From Sphagnum compactum (Eukaryota > Bryophyta > Sphagnopsida > Sphagnales), in contig OZ234493.1 in NCBI GenBank assembly GCA_965153455.1, forward strand, positions 16,978,213 through 17,042,212: a stretch of 64,000 nt of DNA, in the 5' to 3' direction. Below the pieces are notes generated by a model. That model did no database searches. It saw only the letters and a program-made list of their open reading frames with translations, and was not told the DNA's origin. The position numbers were made by a program, and so were the translations under genes. Positions within the stretch are counted from its first letter, which is position 1; each line of letters begins with the position of its first letter. This document shows, in pieces, positions 11,760-23,929 of the stretch.

Positions 11760-12710
11760 TGACGCACTCCCAAGTTCCTAGTGGACCCACTTGAGGGTCC
11801 AAGTATGTGGCAATGCGGAAGGAGTTGGAACTTGGAGCACGCTCCCAACTTCCAGCACTAGAGGGGGGGTGAGAGGGGTGTGCTAGAAGTCCCGGGATAG
11901 ACTAGGAAGAGTTGACAAGCTTTACTCACTCACACGGGCCTGCATGAAACCACACAAAGTGGTTAGAACTCATTCTGGGTCCTTTTGGTGTTAGGACAGC
12001 CACGGCTGAACTCGGACTCACTTTGACACACCACACCCCGGGCTCGGGAGTAAGCCACCACCTTACTCCCTATAGTATACTCTGTGACTCGTCGCGGGGG
12101 TGGCATCCAAATGGCCATTTTGTCCCGGGACTCCCGAGACTCCCGCGTGGGAGTCCCGAAATCGCGCATTTTCGAGACTCCCGCGACTTTGAAGCTTCAT
12201 AACTTTCGGAGCAGACCTCCGATCGACTCGCTGTCTGAAGCAAAGTTGTAGGTCTCGTCGAGACCTTTCCAACGGTATGTCGCAAGTTTTCTGCAGCCAA
12301 GTATTTTAGGTCGATTCTCGACTTTTAGTGGTCGAGAGTCAAAACTGGCGGACTCCCGGGAGTTCGACTCCCGGGCCTTCTTTTGGCCATAACTTGTGTT
12401 TCAGATGTCCAAATGAGCAATGCGAGCCCATTTTAGACATCTACACTTCAAAAGCTTTCCATTGATATAAAGAACGCAACAAGCCATTGAGTTTTGACCC
12501 CTCAAAACGCTCTCTGAAGTTTTGGGAGTCCTTTTGGGACTCCACTCTCACCAACTCCCAACATGGGAGTTCACTTGGGAGTGTGAGGGTTCACTCCCTC
12601 ACACTCTTTGCACTCCCGGGAGCATGTGATATGACTCCCAAGTCTACTTATAGGCCCGCACACTTGCGACCCCCTTGCCTTGGTCGCGAGCCAAGACTAG
12701 GGTTGCGACA
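11760..12710 (-). mobile_element. Solo LTR of the gypsy family (reverse orientation)
   Basis: The 951-bp segment runs from TGACGCACTCCC to GGGTTGCGACA, i.e. the reverse complement of an LTR that begins TGTCGCAACCC and ends GTCA. It is homologous along its length to the LTRs at 27313, 33422 and 49384 and to the solo LTR at 22386. Shared landmarks include the TTCCCCC...TATAGTATACT block and repeated CGGGAGTC motifs. The flanks (GACCA and TCTCA) do not form a target duplication, so it may have lost one through later change or inter-element recombination. The high GC and CpG content contrasts sharply with the surroundings. Confidence 0.85.
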
Positions 12711-13269
12711 TCTCATCTGATGTATGGTTAGGAGTAAGGTTAGGAGGGGAGTGATAAGATGGACCAATTGTACCTTCCATAAAATTCTACTACCTTTTCA
12801 ATACATTCCATGTTGCATGTCCATCAGTTGATTTGAGTTGTGCCAAAACCTAATCATTTTGCAAACAACCATTTATGCACCTTTTTCATTAGTTGTCCAT
12901 GTCTTTAACTCTTTCAATGTATCTCATAGTCTTTTTTTTAGCTCACTTCTTGGAAAGAAAAATTAGGGAATTACAACTTGTAATTTGCATAGACGACTTT
13001 GCAAACTTGGCTAGGCACAAGTTGTGTCACATTTTTTTTGTCTCAATTATAAAACATGGAGTGACCGTTGTAGGAGCTAGATAGGTACCTGAAATGAAAA
13101 TAATCCACAATGCACCTAGGGGCTTTGTGTTTCTGAGGTGCATTTGTGGGCCTTTTACTAGTTAGTATTTCATAATCATTATGTTGGGTCATGAGTGGGT
13201 CAAGGTCTTATCCCTCCACACCTAGTTGACCTTGAAAATGTGCTTGAATCAATGGAAATGTTAGCATAA
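12711..13269. other. Spacer without recognisable gene
   Basis: AT-rich sequence. The forward frame at 12893-13084 has no recognisable motif and starts within T-rich DNA. Nothing else is seen. Confidence 0.4.
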
Positions 13270-13835
13270 TTCATAGTTTTATACAGAGGAGAAAGATTTA
13301 AGGTTTGACAAAAATTGAAAGAAACCAAGTTTAGGGTTAAGGTTTTGAAACCAAATTTTATAGTTGCCAACAAACATAGAAATGTGTTACATGAGTAAAA
13401 AAACACAAACAAAAAAACATATAATCGAGAATATACATAAAATAAAACGAAGGAGAAGGTTTTAGGGTTTGGCAGCTTCAAGATTTTGCAAAAATTGAAA
13501 GAGACCAGGTTTAAGGTTAATCAATTGAAACTAAAATCTATCATTGCCAACATGCATAGGTAGGATGTGTTATCGAATTAAAAGGACAAAGACAAAAAGT
13601 CATATAACCAAAATTATACATAAAAGAAAACAAAGGATAGGGGTTTAGGGTTTGATGACTTTAAGGTTTGATAACAACTGAAAGAAGTGAGGTTTAGGGT
13701 TTACATTTTGAGACCACATTTGTAGCTTTAGGGTTCGACAAAAAATGAAAGAAATAAGGTTTAGGTAATGATTTTGAAAGTAAATTTGTAGTTGCCAATA
13801 GGCATAGAAAGGATGTGTGACAAAATTACAAAAAC
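13270..13835. repeat. Tandem repeat with a period of about 180 bp
   Basis: A unit beginning near GACAAAAATTGAAAGA recurs at about 13307, 13487 and 13669, with a further shortened copy at about 13736. Each copy carries TTTAGGGTTAAGGTTTTGAAA-type sequence, then TTGCCAACA..CATAG and an A-rich end with ACAAA runs. The copies have diverged by substitutions and small indels. The unit includes TTTAGGGTT, so it looks telomere-like by eye, but the period is satellite-like. Confidence 0.7.
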
Positions 13836-14765
13836 AAAAAAATGAAATTTTATTTCCATTCAACGTTGTACAAAATTTGTGCCCATTTAAAACAAGAAAA
13901 TTATGGTTCAACACATGGATGTAGCAAGGAAGTTATTCCACATTATATAGAGTTACATAAGAAGAATCATTTTTTGAATCATAAAATGTGGGAATAAACT
14001 AGGTCAATGGGATCCAAACACATTTTCAAAGATTGAAGCTCAAACAATTCAAAGCACATTTGGAATGATTGCCTTGGGGTACCGTTAATGGCAAGGTGTT
14101 GGAAGTAGGACCTATGGTTAATTTTCACTACCTCCAATGCATTCCAAGGAAAGCTATTGCCTACAATTGTTACCCATGCCTTATTTACTCAATGAAAATG
14201 CCAAAGCATTGAAGGCATCAAATCAATAAGGTGAAAATGTGTTGCATAACAATAAAATCCAGGAGAGGACACTAAAAGAAAAAAAAACAAAATGTAACTG
14301 CATGTTTGAAAGATCACAAATGAAACATAATAGTTTGGATTGTCATAATTTTTTTTGGAATATTTTCTATTAATTGCAAAGTTTACATGCTCAAATTTTG
14401 ACACAAATAAAAAATCTTTTTGCATGTTCAAAACACTCAAACCTTGAAAGTGCACAATCTTTGTTTTTTCAAACATTTTTTTTAAAAAACAAATGTGCAC
14501 CATTCCTTTTGCAAATTAAAGAGGATTTTAACATTGATGATTAAAAGGGAAAAAAGATTTGAATTAATGCATTTTTTTTATATAACCAATTTGAGCACAT
14601 TTGACTCAAAAGTGTTTTTGACCCTAAAAATTATGGATTTTGAAAATGTGTTTTTAACAAAAGTTGTTCATGTTTATTTGATAGAGGGCATGAATGCATA
14701 ATATACATCATAAAAATCAATTTGTAATCAAAATATATTTATATTTAAAATACAATGTTAAAGGG
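13836..14765. other. Spacer without recognisable gene
   Basis: AT-rich sequence with only compositional open frames on both strands (for example 14189-14503 reverse). No motif, repeat or RNA gene was recognised. Confidence 0.4.
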
Positions 14766-15549
14766 CCCTACAACAAAAGTATGGTTTTTACATTACTAAC
14801 ATTATGACTAAAATGACTTTATAATCAATGTTTTTAGTTACAATGCTACTTGTCCAAATTTACTAATCATGTCTAATATGACTAACATAACATGTGAGCA
14901 TGTCCATTATGACTGAAAAAAATCATAATTTAGTCAACTTGAACAATAATCTAACCACATGTAGATGTGTTACCTACATGGAGTTGTCCAATTTGACTAA
15001 ACTGACTTAATGTGTTTGAAAGTGGTCATTTAAATTTGACTAAATCTAACTACATTACAATTTTTTGTTTATGTGGCAATATTTTAATTAGTCAATTTAA
15101 AAAAAAATTAAACTATGAAAATATGCATGTGAACATAGTACAACTATTTTGTGTTTTAATTATTATTATTTTTTATTGTATGTGAATAGAAATAGGGGGT
15201 GTAAATGGGAAAAACAACCAAAATTTACATGTGAACATATTAAGAAAATGAAAGATTAAATCTACAATTTTGTATGTATAATATGTAAAATAAATTTGAC
15301 AATTACAACCATGTTCATGAATAGTAGCCGAAATCTTATTGTTTATAATTATCAAAGTAAAAAAAAGAAAAAGAATGTAATTTAAACCATTTAATTCAAC
15401 CAAATTAAACACCACACCAGGGCTTAGCTACATGACATTTTGAACTTTGAATAACTATCCATGAAGGTCCAAGTTGCTTCAAACTTGAACATCTAAATGT
15501 TTTTACTTCCAAATTAAATTACATACAATGACCATCTTGTAGTGCTTTA

Positions 15550-16065
15550 CTAACCATCATTGTCACAACTTGTATTATCCTCTAATGTGTTGTCCATACC
15601 ATCATCTTCCTCCTCATCAGATGCATGATCAACAACCAAATCTATTGGTACAACAATAGAACCTCCTACAATTGTGGTAGGTTGAATTGATTCCTCAATA
15701 GAAACAAGAGCTTGTAGCCCTCTATAATCATCAATGTTGTTGAATCCAAACAAATTAAACTCTATAAGGTCAACTTAGATTGTTTTAGTTATTTGTCTCC
15801 CACAGGGGTATTTTTGTAGCACTACTTTCCACCCCCGTTCTAAAACTTGTTCGACATGTAAGGAGAAAACAAATGATTGATCGAAAATGGGAATAAAGGA
15901 AGAAAAATTTACAAATGTGAAGCCATACTCGTCTCGTTTGATTGTTGCACTCCTCCTAGTGTAATTTGCTTTCACCCAATTGCACAACAAAATAACTGTG
16001 TTAAGCACCCCGTAACTTAACTCTAGATTTTCTTCAACTTGGCCTCTAGATTCCATTTTTGCCAA
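15550..16065 (-). pseudogene. DUF4216-like region of a CACTA element ORF
   Basis: Two adjacent reverse frames (16065-15775 and 15753-15550) correspond to the C-terminal domain found in plant CACTA proteins. Visible landmarks are LSYGVLNTVILLCNWVKAN, then KRDEYGFTFVNF, then a VEQVLERGWKVVLQKYP segment, followed by an acidic tail (DEEEDDGMDN). In intact relatives the VNF...VEQVFY..D region is continuous; here a stop separates the tail. The function of this domain is unknown. Its position downstream of the TNP2 and DUF4218 regions fits the usual element layout. Confidence 0.75.
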
Positions 16066-16689
16066 AATTGGTCTTTGGTCATTTCAACCAGATATGCATT
16101 ATTGTTCAAAAGTTACCACTATGCCACAACCACTTGTTTTTAAATGTTCTTCGGCACTTGAAACACAAATGTGGTTGCGACAAGCATAAATGGATTGATA
16201 AGACATTGCTTCCAATGTTGGTGGCATGGACATGTGCACTGTGTCTTTGTCAATTATCTTTCCATTTTTTATAGCTGATGCAATGGAAGCCTTTATCCAC
16301 ATTACAAAGGCGGGCAATGGGGCAAGGTCATTTGGAAACACATGATTCCTCACTCATGACCAACCTTGAAGTAATAGAAATCTCTCCTTTTTTAAATTTT
16401 GAATCCTAGCTTCTATGGAATATTTCCTGCCAAAAAACCATAATACACATCAATTAGGCTTAATTTACAGCTATTCAAATTGTATGAAACTACTAGACAT
16501 TAGCTATCTAGTAGAAAAAATTGGAACTCCCTGGCATTCTACAATGTCAAACACAAAATGTTAACACAAGTTTTTAAAAACTATGCAACCTTATAATCCA
16601 ATCTTTAGTTTTTAAAAAAACATTATTCATGCCACAAAACCATTAATCCTACGTTTTGGAGCATAAAAGAATGGGCCATGTCCCAAAGG

Positions 16690-18902
16690 TTTGTAGTTAG
16701 AATTCATGGATGCCCACCACCTTCAAGCACTTCATCAAACATGGAAGGGGTTTTCTTTACAAGTCATTCCACACTCGATGTCTTATGGCTATAAAGTCCA
16801 CCAAATAATTCAATGCAAAATCCAAGTGCTTCTTCTAGTGCATATCTTTTTGCCATGCTACCTTCAGGTTTTGCTCTATTTCCCACATAAATGTTTCAAT
16901 GTCTTCAAGTATTGCTCCACAAGACACATCCATCATGTATGGATTGGTTCACATAATTCCAACTCCTCAACTAAATGAACCAGCAAATGTGTTATGATAT
17001 CAGAAAATGAAGGAGGGAATTTTCACTCTAGCAACACCAATGTCATTATAGCTTCATTTTTCACCTCCCCCATCGTGGCTAGATCCACAACCTTGGCACA
17101 TGGTTGTTTGAAAATCTGACACAATCAAATGATTGCCATTTTATACTCCTTAATCATAAGATGTTACATACACAAGGGCAAGATTTCTTGCATTAGAATG
17201 TGTTAGTCATGTGATTTCATGCCCTTCAAATCCACATCCTTGACCCTCTTCTTGAGTGAGGAGACATAATGTGTATGTGTCTTCAAATTCTCAATGATGT
17301 GGAGAAATCATTTTTTTTCCTCATCTATCAACACATATTTATGCTATTGGTTTAGTGGTCTTGCCTGCAACATCTTATAACCACAAATGTGAACAAATCC
17401 CACACTTTTTCAAGTCTTCCCAAATTGCTATTGTGTCCTTTGTGCCAAATATGGTTTTCAACACATTTTCACAAATATTTTTCTTCGCAATGCATCACAT
17501 CCAGTGTGTTGTGAATGAACAAACCTTGTACAATCATACTCCAACAATCATATTCCAATTCAAGAATCTAAACAATCCCAACTATAAAATAACAAGTTCA
17601 AGTTGCATCATGCATGGATGTGCAATTGATGTTTAAAAAAGTTATTATAAAAACCAAGAAATCAAAAATTGGGATTCAATGTTTTGGTTGAGGGAACTTA
17701 CTTCCCAATATGGGAGTTTAAACATGATGTTACGTCGCTTGATGCCATGTTTATGCACATGGTCCTCTTTTGCACTAGCTTTGATTTTGTAACATTGTAG
17801 CCATGCTTTGCATTCCTTGCCCCACTTTACAATATCTGATGAAATAATTCACATGGGAGCCATCATGTATTCTATTTTTCCATTGAAATCACTTCGAGCT
17901 TGCCGATAGGGATGAATCCTTGGCAAATAATGACGACTCCCACAAATTTATTCTTTTTCAATTTCTTGGAAGATTGTGATTTTTTAGTTGGGTCACAAGG
18001 TGAGCATCCCAAAAGACCTTTGGTAACACAACCTGTAAAAAGTCCATATGTTGGGAAGTCATGAATGCTCCATATGCACATATCCTTTAAATTGAACGTT
18101 GCGCCTTCTAATGAATCAAATGCCTTCACACCTTTCCACAACATTTGTAATTCTTCAATGAGAGGTTCCAAGTACATGTCCATTCTTGCAAATGTCACTA
18201 ATTCCTTGCCATGAATTATTAGGCCCAACATCAAAAAGTAGCGTTTTGTGATGAACCAAGGGGGTAGATTGTAGTTTAGTAGAATGACTGGCCATGTGGA
18301 GTGGTAAGAATTCAAATCTCCAAATGGGCTCACCCCATCTAATGCCAACCCTAATCTAATGTTGTGACTGTCAACAGAAAATTCCATCCACTTTTCAATT
18401 ATGTGTTTCCAACTCATGGAATTTGGCACACTTCAAACTAAGCCATCTATATTTGTTCCACTTTTGTGCCAAATCAAGAACTCCACCAATGTTTTGCACA
18501 CCTATACATTCACACCAATCATGGAATCAATGGGAAATGTTAAAGTACCTTCATGGGAATGCTTTGTGATCCATCCACAAATTGATTACTATTGCATTTT
18601 GGACACGCCTGCTCATGTGCCAAGGTGCCTTGGAAAAGTACACACCCATTTGGGCTTGCATGAATGGAATCATAAGATAAACCAAGTGCCTTGACCATCT
18701 TTAGAGGCTTCATAAGCGGTAGTTGGCATCTTGTTCCCATTTGGCAATAACTTTTTTGTAGTAATGAAAACAACTTGTCCATGAATGCATTGCTAACACC
18801 ACGCACTACTTTCAAATTTATTAATAGTAACATGGTTGACAACATGATAGTTGAAGCATTTTCATAACATGGGGTTGAAGCTTTTAGGATAATTTCTTCC
18901 AT
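16690..18902 (-). pseudogene. TNP2-like CACTA transposase with DUF4218-like C-terminus
   Basis: Read in reverse from 18902, the first open piece (to 18540) has LKVVRGVSNAFMDKLFSLLQ, LGLSYDSIHASPNGCVLF and QACPKCNSNQFVDGSQSIP, the zinc-finger-like segment of TNP2. The next piece (18429-17872) has NIRLGLALDGVSPFGDLNSY, WPVILLNYNLPPW and IHDFPTYGLF, around the conserved catalytic region. Further downstream, across stops and frameshifts, 17600-17030 contains KGMKSHD.HILMQEILPLCM and KEYKMAII.LCQIFK. 17030-16690 matches the DUF4218 region (WEIEQNLKVAWQKDMH). In intact elements this protein catalyses cut-and-paste transposition. At least four disruptions make this copy inactive. Confidence 0.85.
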
Positions 18903-19150
18903 TAAAACTTCTTGGTGTCCTTCATGACCAACTAAAAAATCTACATCTTATGTTGGATTTTCCATGTGCGATTGACTATCAGGTTGGTTTTGATCTTCAC
19001 ATCATTCATGCAAATTGTCAAATCTGAAAAAGGCTTCAACAATCATTTTATGAATTTGAACTTTTGGGTCTAGTGGTGGGTTTGGTGTTTTTTATGTGTG
19101 GTGTTGGGTCCATAGCCATCTTCCCTATACAAGGTGTGGTCCTTGGTGTA

Positions 19151-21579
19151 GGGTCATCAAATGCTCTCTGTCCAAAATCCAACTAGTGCACCAATGCCAA
19201 ATTAATAACACACTTTAATATAAAAGTAATTTGTTGTGAATCCTCACCAATAAAACAACAAATACAAATAGAACTAGGGAATCTAAATAGGATTTTGTTC
19301 AAAAATTTAAGCAATCCATACCACCATTGGCCATCGAAAAAATGGGTCTCATCCATTTAGTCTTAAATGTTTTTAAATTCTGCTACAAACTTGTTGTCTT
19401 CCACCATGTCAACATGTGCGTGGGCACTCATAAGATGTTAAACCTTGTTGGTGTGCCTTAAATTCTTCAACATCAAACAATTTCTAGGCATCGATATGTC
19501 ATTGCATATGTGTAGCTAGTATTTGTTTTTCCTTTGACATTGTGCATTATGACCTACCAAAAAAATTGGGACCATATGTTAATGACATTTTTTGATAGAT
19601 AAACTTTTTTGCGTGCAAATTCATACTATGCATTGTTTGAAGGAATGTGGGTGTGTGAGATATGTATGAGTAAAAAACATTATAGACATGAATAGACAAT
19701 TAAAATAGAAAAGGGGAGGTCCCAATTTCATATTAATGACATCAAAATCCGACCACTTCATATGGTTGTCCATATACAATCATTTAGGATTAGAAAGGGC
19801 ATTATTTAGTTTAACCCATGAATAAATTCCTTAAAACTAAATCCAATGATTCTAATCCCCATAGTATTTAAGGTAAGGCATTAAACAAACATAAGATTGT
19901 CAATTCTTAATTACTAATTTCTAATACAAGCCATGAATATTTTGAATTTCTAAATTCATTTAAGACCCTTTGTCATCAAGCCATTAATCCCAATTTTGAC
20001 AAACCAGTTCATGCAATTCTAACCACCTCATACATGAATATAAATCAATAATAATTGCATATTGGTTATTTTTTACTAAAATTTATGTTGTTAATTTATA
20101 AATCCACATTGTAATATGATATTATTTATGTAGGATTAGAAAGGGCTATTACAAACAATGATAATACTATTCAATAAACTTGAAAAAAAACCCCGATACT
20201 GATTGTAACCATGCCCCTAATATTTGATGTAATCCAATAAACAAACATAACATTATCACACTTTACTTACTAATTCCTAATGCAAATAATGAATTTTAAA
20301 ATTTATATCAAAATTATATAACATGTAGTACATGGTTAAGGAGTATATAAATACGACTATAATATTAATTTGAACCATTTTACATTTATGGTGGCAAAAC
20401 ATTCAATCATTCAGTGGCAAAATATTTCTTGTGTGTATTTGTCCCAAGAGATATATTGCCACTATGTGATTGAATTTAGTCACCCTTAGTTGAGCACCTA
20501 CTCCCTAAAGGTCTACAATATACCATCTATAAGGGCAAATTATCCATGGAGACTTCAAAGAAGTTATGTCACATTGTACATTATGATAAAGGCAAAGAAG
20601 TTGTTGCATTATTGAGCATGGAAAATGCGATAACATTTTGACATGGGAAAAGGGGCATTGTATACATGTAGCATATACTATTTGTAATCAAGGTGATGGC
20701 GGGTGTGCAGCATGGTGATGGTGAACGCAAATTGCATCTAACAACAACAAAAGACCAAAATTGCATTCCACCTACAATTGATTATGAAGATGTTCATAGA
20801 CACACCATGAAAGAAAATGGAGAGAACATATAATCTATTTTCAGTGCAAACTAGAAGTAAATTGCATTTTGTCTTCACCGAATGTTTTGTTTTGGTTATA
20901 GATTGGCATTTCACCATGTAATTTAGGTTAAGTTGTCATCATTAGTTGGTGAGGTAGTTGGAAAAAGGTTTAGATGTCAAGCGAATTTAGTGGGTTAGTT
21001 TGGCATGCAACCAATGTAGTTCAAATTTTATTCTCCCTTTTTTTCGCTTTCATCTCGCTTTCTTACTCCCCAATGACCTTCTCTTTCATTCCCATGCTTA
21101 TCATTCAAGCTCACTCTCAATTTCCAACTTAATATTTTGTTGAATCTTTATTTCAAAATTTGTGCAAATTTCAAAGAATGTAAGTTTTGAATGTTTTTTT
21201 AGTATTGCAAAAATTAAAAAATTGCAAATAATGTAATATAGACAACATCATGACTTTGCAAGTTGCACCTTAGTGCTGGCGCAACAACTTCCAAACCTCA
21301 ACATAACATGTGACTAAGCAAGCTTGATGCATTTGTCTTCCATATTTTGTATTTTTTGGCAATTCTTGAAATCAAGGATGATGGAGGAGGATGGAAGGCC
21401 CCAAAATGCCAATTTTGGCAAGATTTGAATTTGACATTCTAGAATATTAGATTTCTCAATCTAACATTGGAAAAAAATAATCAATTTGGAATATGCCATT
21501 GCTTCACTTGCTTTTAGGTTTCACTTTTTGATAGCCTAGTGGTTAAGTTTTTTCCCTAATTGTATGTTTTTTTAGTGGA
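19151..21579. other. AT-rich spacer, possibly the distal part of the CACTA relic
   Basis: No gene was recognised. The sequence at 19600-20400 is AT-rich. At 21527, TAGCCTAGTGGTTAAG fits a pol III A box (TRGYNNARNGG); no B box was found nearby. TTTTTTAGTG at about 21568-21577 is a weak candidate for a CACTA right terminus. Confidence 0.35.
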
Positions 21580-22385
21580 TTGCCTACACAAGCAGGAATT
21601 TGCTTCGCTTCAAATAAATGTTCCTTCGAATATCATGTGAACACATTTTGCTCAAGTGCCAGTCTAGGGGCAAGTGCTTGGTTATTAACTCATCCTACCA
21701 CAATTGCATTTCGATATCCTTGGCCCACTTTCTTACAACACTATGTACTTGTCTTGGCTTGCCACATCCTACAATTGCCCATCTTTCACGGTGTTAATGT
21801 GGTCATACCATTGATGATTTAGGTACCCATTTGCTTTGTTGCCCCTGTGAGAGTGAACGTATAGTAGCCCATGACACATTTCGGGATATTGTTGCAACTA
21901 TTACTTTGGAAAGTGGAGCACAAGTTTAATGAGAAGTCTCCCACCTTTTCCCTCACCACGATGAATGGATATCCTTATCACCGGAAACGATTTCCGGACT
22001 TTGATAGATGTTGTCATTGCTAACTTGATTCACACATATATGGTGTAACGAACATTGATGATCACAACACATGTTGCGATGATGGTTGCTTAAGAGAAAA
22101 CACATTCATATGTCGAGCGAACATTGGATGATGACTTCATTCCCCTTGCTATTGAGACATATGGGTGGTTTCATTCTCATTTTGGTTCATTTCTGATCAT
22201 TTGTGCACATACCACTATTGTGCATCAATAGTGGTCTTCTTTAATCCCCTTGATGCTCATTCCTTATTATTAATAATGTGTGTCCATAACCTTGCAACAT
22301 GCGTAAGCCATAATGATTTTTTAGTGGGTTGTTGCATTTAGACGAGGGTTTTCATCTATTCCACACATCATAGCTAGTGCACCTT
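21580..22385 (+). pseudogene. LINE-like reverse-transcriptase C-terminal region, first part
   Basis: The frame at 21580-21822 (GASAWLLTHPTTIAFRYPWP, then HGVN..IPLMI), followed over stops and frameshifts by HLLCCPCESERIVAHDTFRD, HVAMMVA, and DDDFIPLAIETYGWFHSHF (about 22125-22190), matches a widespread plant repeat protein that I associate with the C-terminal end of LINE-like reverse transcriptases. The reading continues to about 22385 (SSIPHIIAS). A solo LTR interrupts it there and the last codons reappear after 23285. It carries several stops. The family recognition is from general knowledge of plant repeats; the exact element class is uncertain. Confidence 0.6.
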
Positions 22386-23285
22386 TGACGCGCTTTCAAG
22401 CTCCTTGATAGATTCAAATATGAGTCTAGTTTGAAAACAGCGGAAGAATAAGGAGTTGGGGCACGCACCCTAGTTCGCAGCACTTTGGGGGTAGAGGGGC
22501 ATGCTGGAACTCCAGGATGAGACTAGGAAGAATTGACAAGCAATCAATCACTCACACGGATCTGCACAAACCAAACAACAAGTTGGTTAGTGCATAGTTA
22601 GAGCACTTTTGGTGCTAGGACAGACCACGGGCAACTTGGACTCACAAGCCTCATCACAGCCCAGACTTAGGGGAAGCCACCACCTTCCCCCATGTAGTAT
22701 ACTCTGTGCCTGGCCACGGGACCAGCACCCAAATGGTTTTTTGTCTTGGGATTCTGAAATTCCCACAACTAGGACTCCCGTGACTTTGGGAGCCCATAAC
22801 TTTATGTGTAAACCTCCGATTGAGATGAGGTCTAAAGCAAAGTTGTAACCCTTGTCGAGAGCTTTCCAACAATATGTCACACATGACCTGCACACAAGGA
22901 TATCAGGTCGCTTCCCGACTTTTAATGGTCGGGAGTCAAATTGCCAATTTGACTCCCGGCCCTTCTTGAGACCATAACTTGTGTTAGAAGTGTCCAAATG
23001 GGTCATGCAAGCCCATTTTAGACATCTAAGTTCCAAAATCTTTCCAATGATATGAAAAACTCTTCAATCCATTGGATTTTAACCCTTGTAATTGATTTAT
23101 GAAGATTCAGGAGTCCACCGGGACTCCAACTCCTAAGGTGGGAGTTCTTTTGGGAGTGTGAAGGGTCATTCCCTGACACTCTCCTACACTCCTGAAAGTT
23201 CTAAATGTGACTCCCGGGATTCCTCTTGGCTCGCACCTTTGCAAGCCTTTGCCTTGGTCGCGAGCCGAAGGCTAGGGTTGCAACA
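22386..23285 (-). mobile_element. Solo LTR of the gypsy family inside the LINE-like ORF
   Basis: The 900-bp segment runs from TGACGCGCTTTC to GGGTTGCAACA (reverse orientation), homologous to the LTRs at 11760, 27313, 33422 and 49384. It is flanked by ACCTT and ACTTT, a 5-bp target duplication with one mismatch. Independent support comes from the disrupted ORF: the coding sequence before the LTR (SIPHIIAS) resumes directly after it (LSSLVDLWQK at about 23289-23318). A solo LTR forms by recombination between the two LTRs of a full element. Confidence 0.9.
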
Positions 23286-23320
23286 ACTTTCGTCATTAGT
23301 CGATTTGTGGCAAAAGACAA
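23286..23320 (+). pseudogene. LINE-like ORF, last codons after the LTR insertion
   Basis: Short continuation of the 21580-22385 relic, reading LSSLVDLWQK. The sequence joins cleanly to the upstream part if the LTR and one target copy are removed. Confidence 0.5.
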
Positions 23321-23929
23321 CTTTTTCAACTTAGGTCTTTTTTGTTATTGTCAATTGTCATTTCATAGCCATGGGTCCCATTTGCATAGGGTTTTTACCT
23401 TATTTTTATTGAATTTTTTTTTCTTTGGGTTGTGTCTATTTGTGCTTTCATTTGCCTTGTATTTTTGATGGATGGGTTAATTACTATAATTATTATTTTT
23501 TCAAACTAACCATGTTGATTAGATGGGTTTTTTTTACTAAAGGACATTTATTCTTAACTAGAGGCCAAGGGCTTATATCAATGGGTATCTTTTGACTAAT
23601 CAATTTGATTAGAGTGACCGAATTGACAATTAATTAGATCAAACATCTAATAAAATTGGACTTAAAATACAACCTAGTCAAATTAATTAATGACATGGTG
23701 TCAATAAGACCACCCAATCTAGTCAAATTAACAAATGCTCTAGTCAATAAAGCCACCACAAATTATACTCAATTGATAGGGCTAATTAAATAGGCTTGGT
23801 CAAAATGGCCAATGGCTTAATAAAAAAATCAATTACAAATTCCAATATTAGTTGGGTATTTTGGGATTAGATGTAAGAGATTGATTACGTTTGACCATTA
23901 AAAAAAAAGTTGGAAAATGTAAAAGTTCA

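Larger units (their letters stand above)
14766..19150 (-). mobile_element. CACTA (En/Spm) element relic with transposase genes
   Basis: The 14766 end (CCTACAACAAAAGTATGGTT) resembles the CACTA terminus seen at 11109. It is followed inward by TGACTAA/GTCCAA subterminal motifs (14800-15060). Transposase-derived regions in the order DUF4216-like, DUF4218-like and TNP2-like occupy 15550-18902 on the reverse strand. The far end is uncertain: a weak match to the terminus lies at about 21577 (TTTTTTAGTG), which would make the element about 6.8 kb, but no target duplication supports it. Confidence 0.65.
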
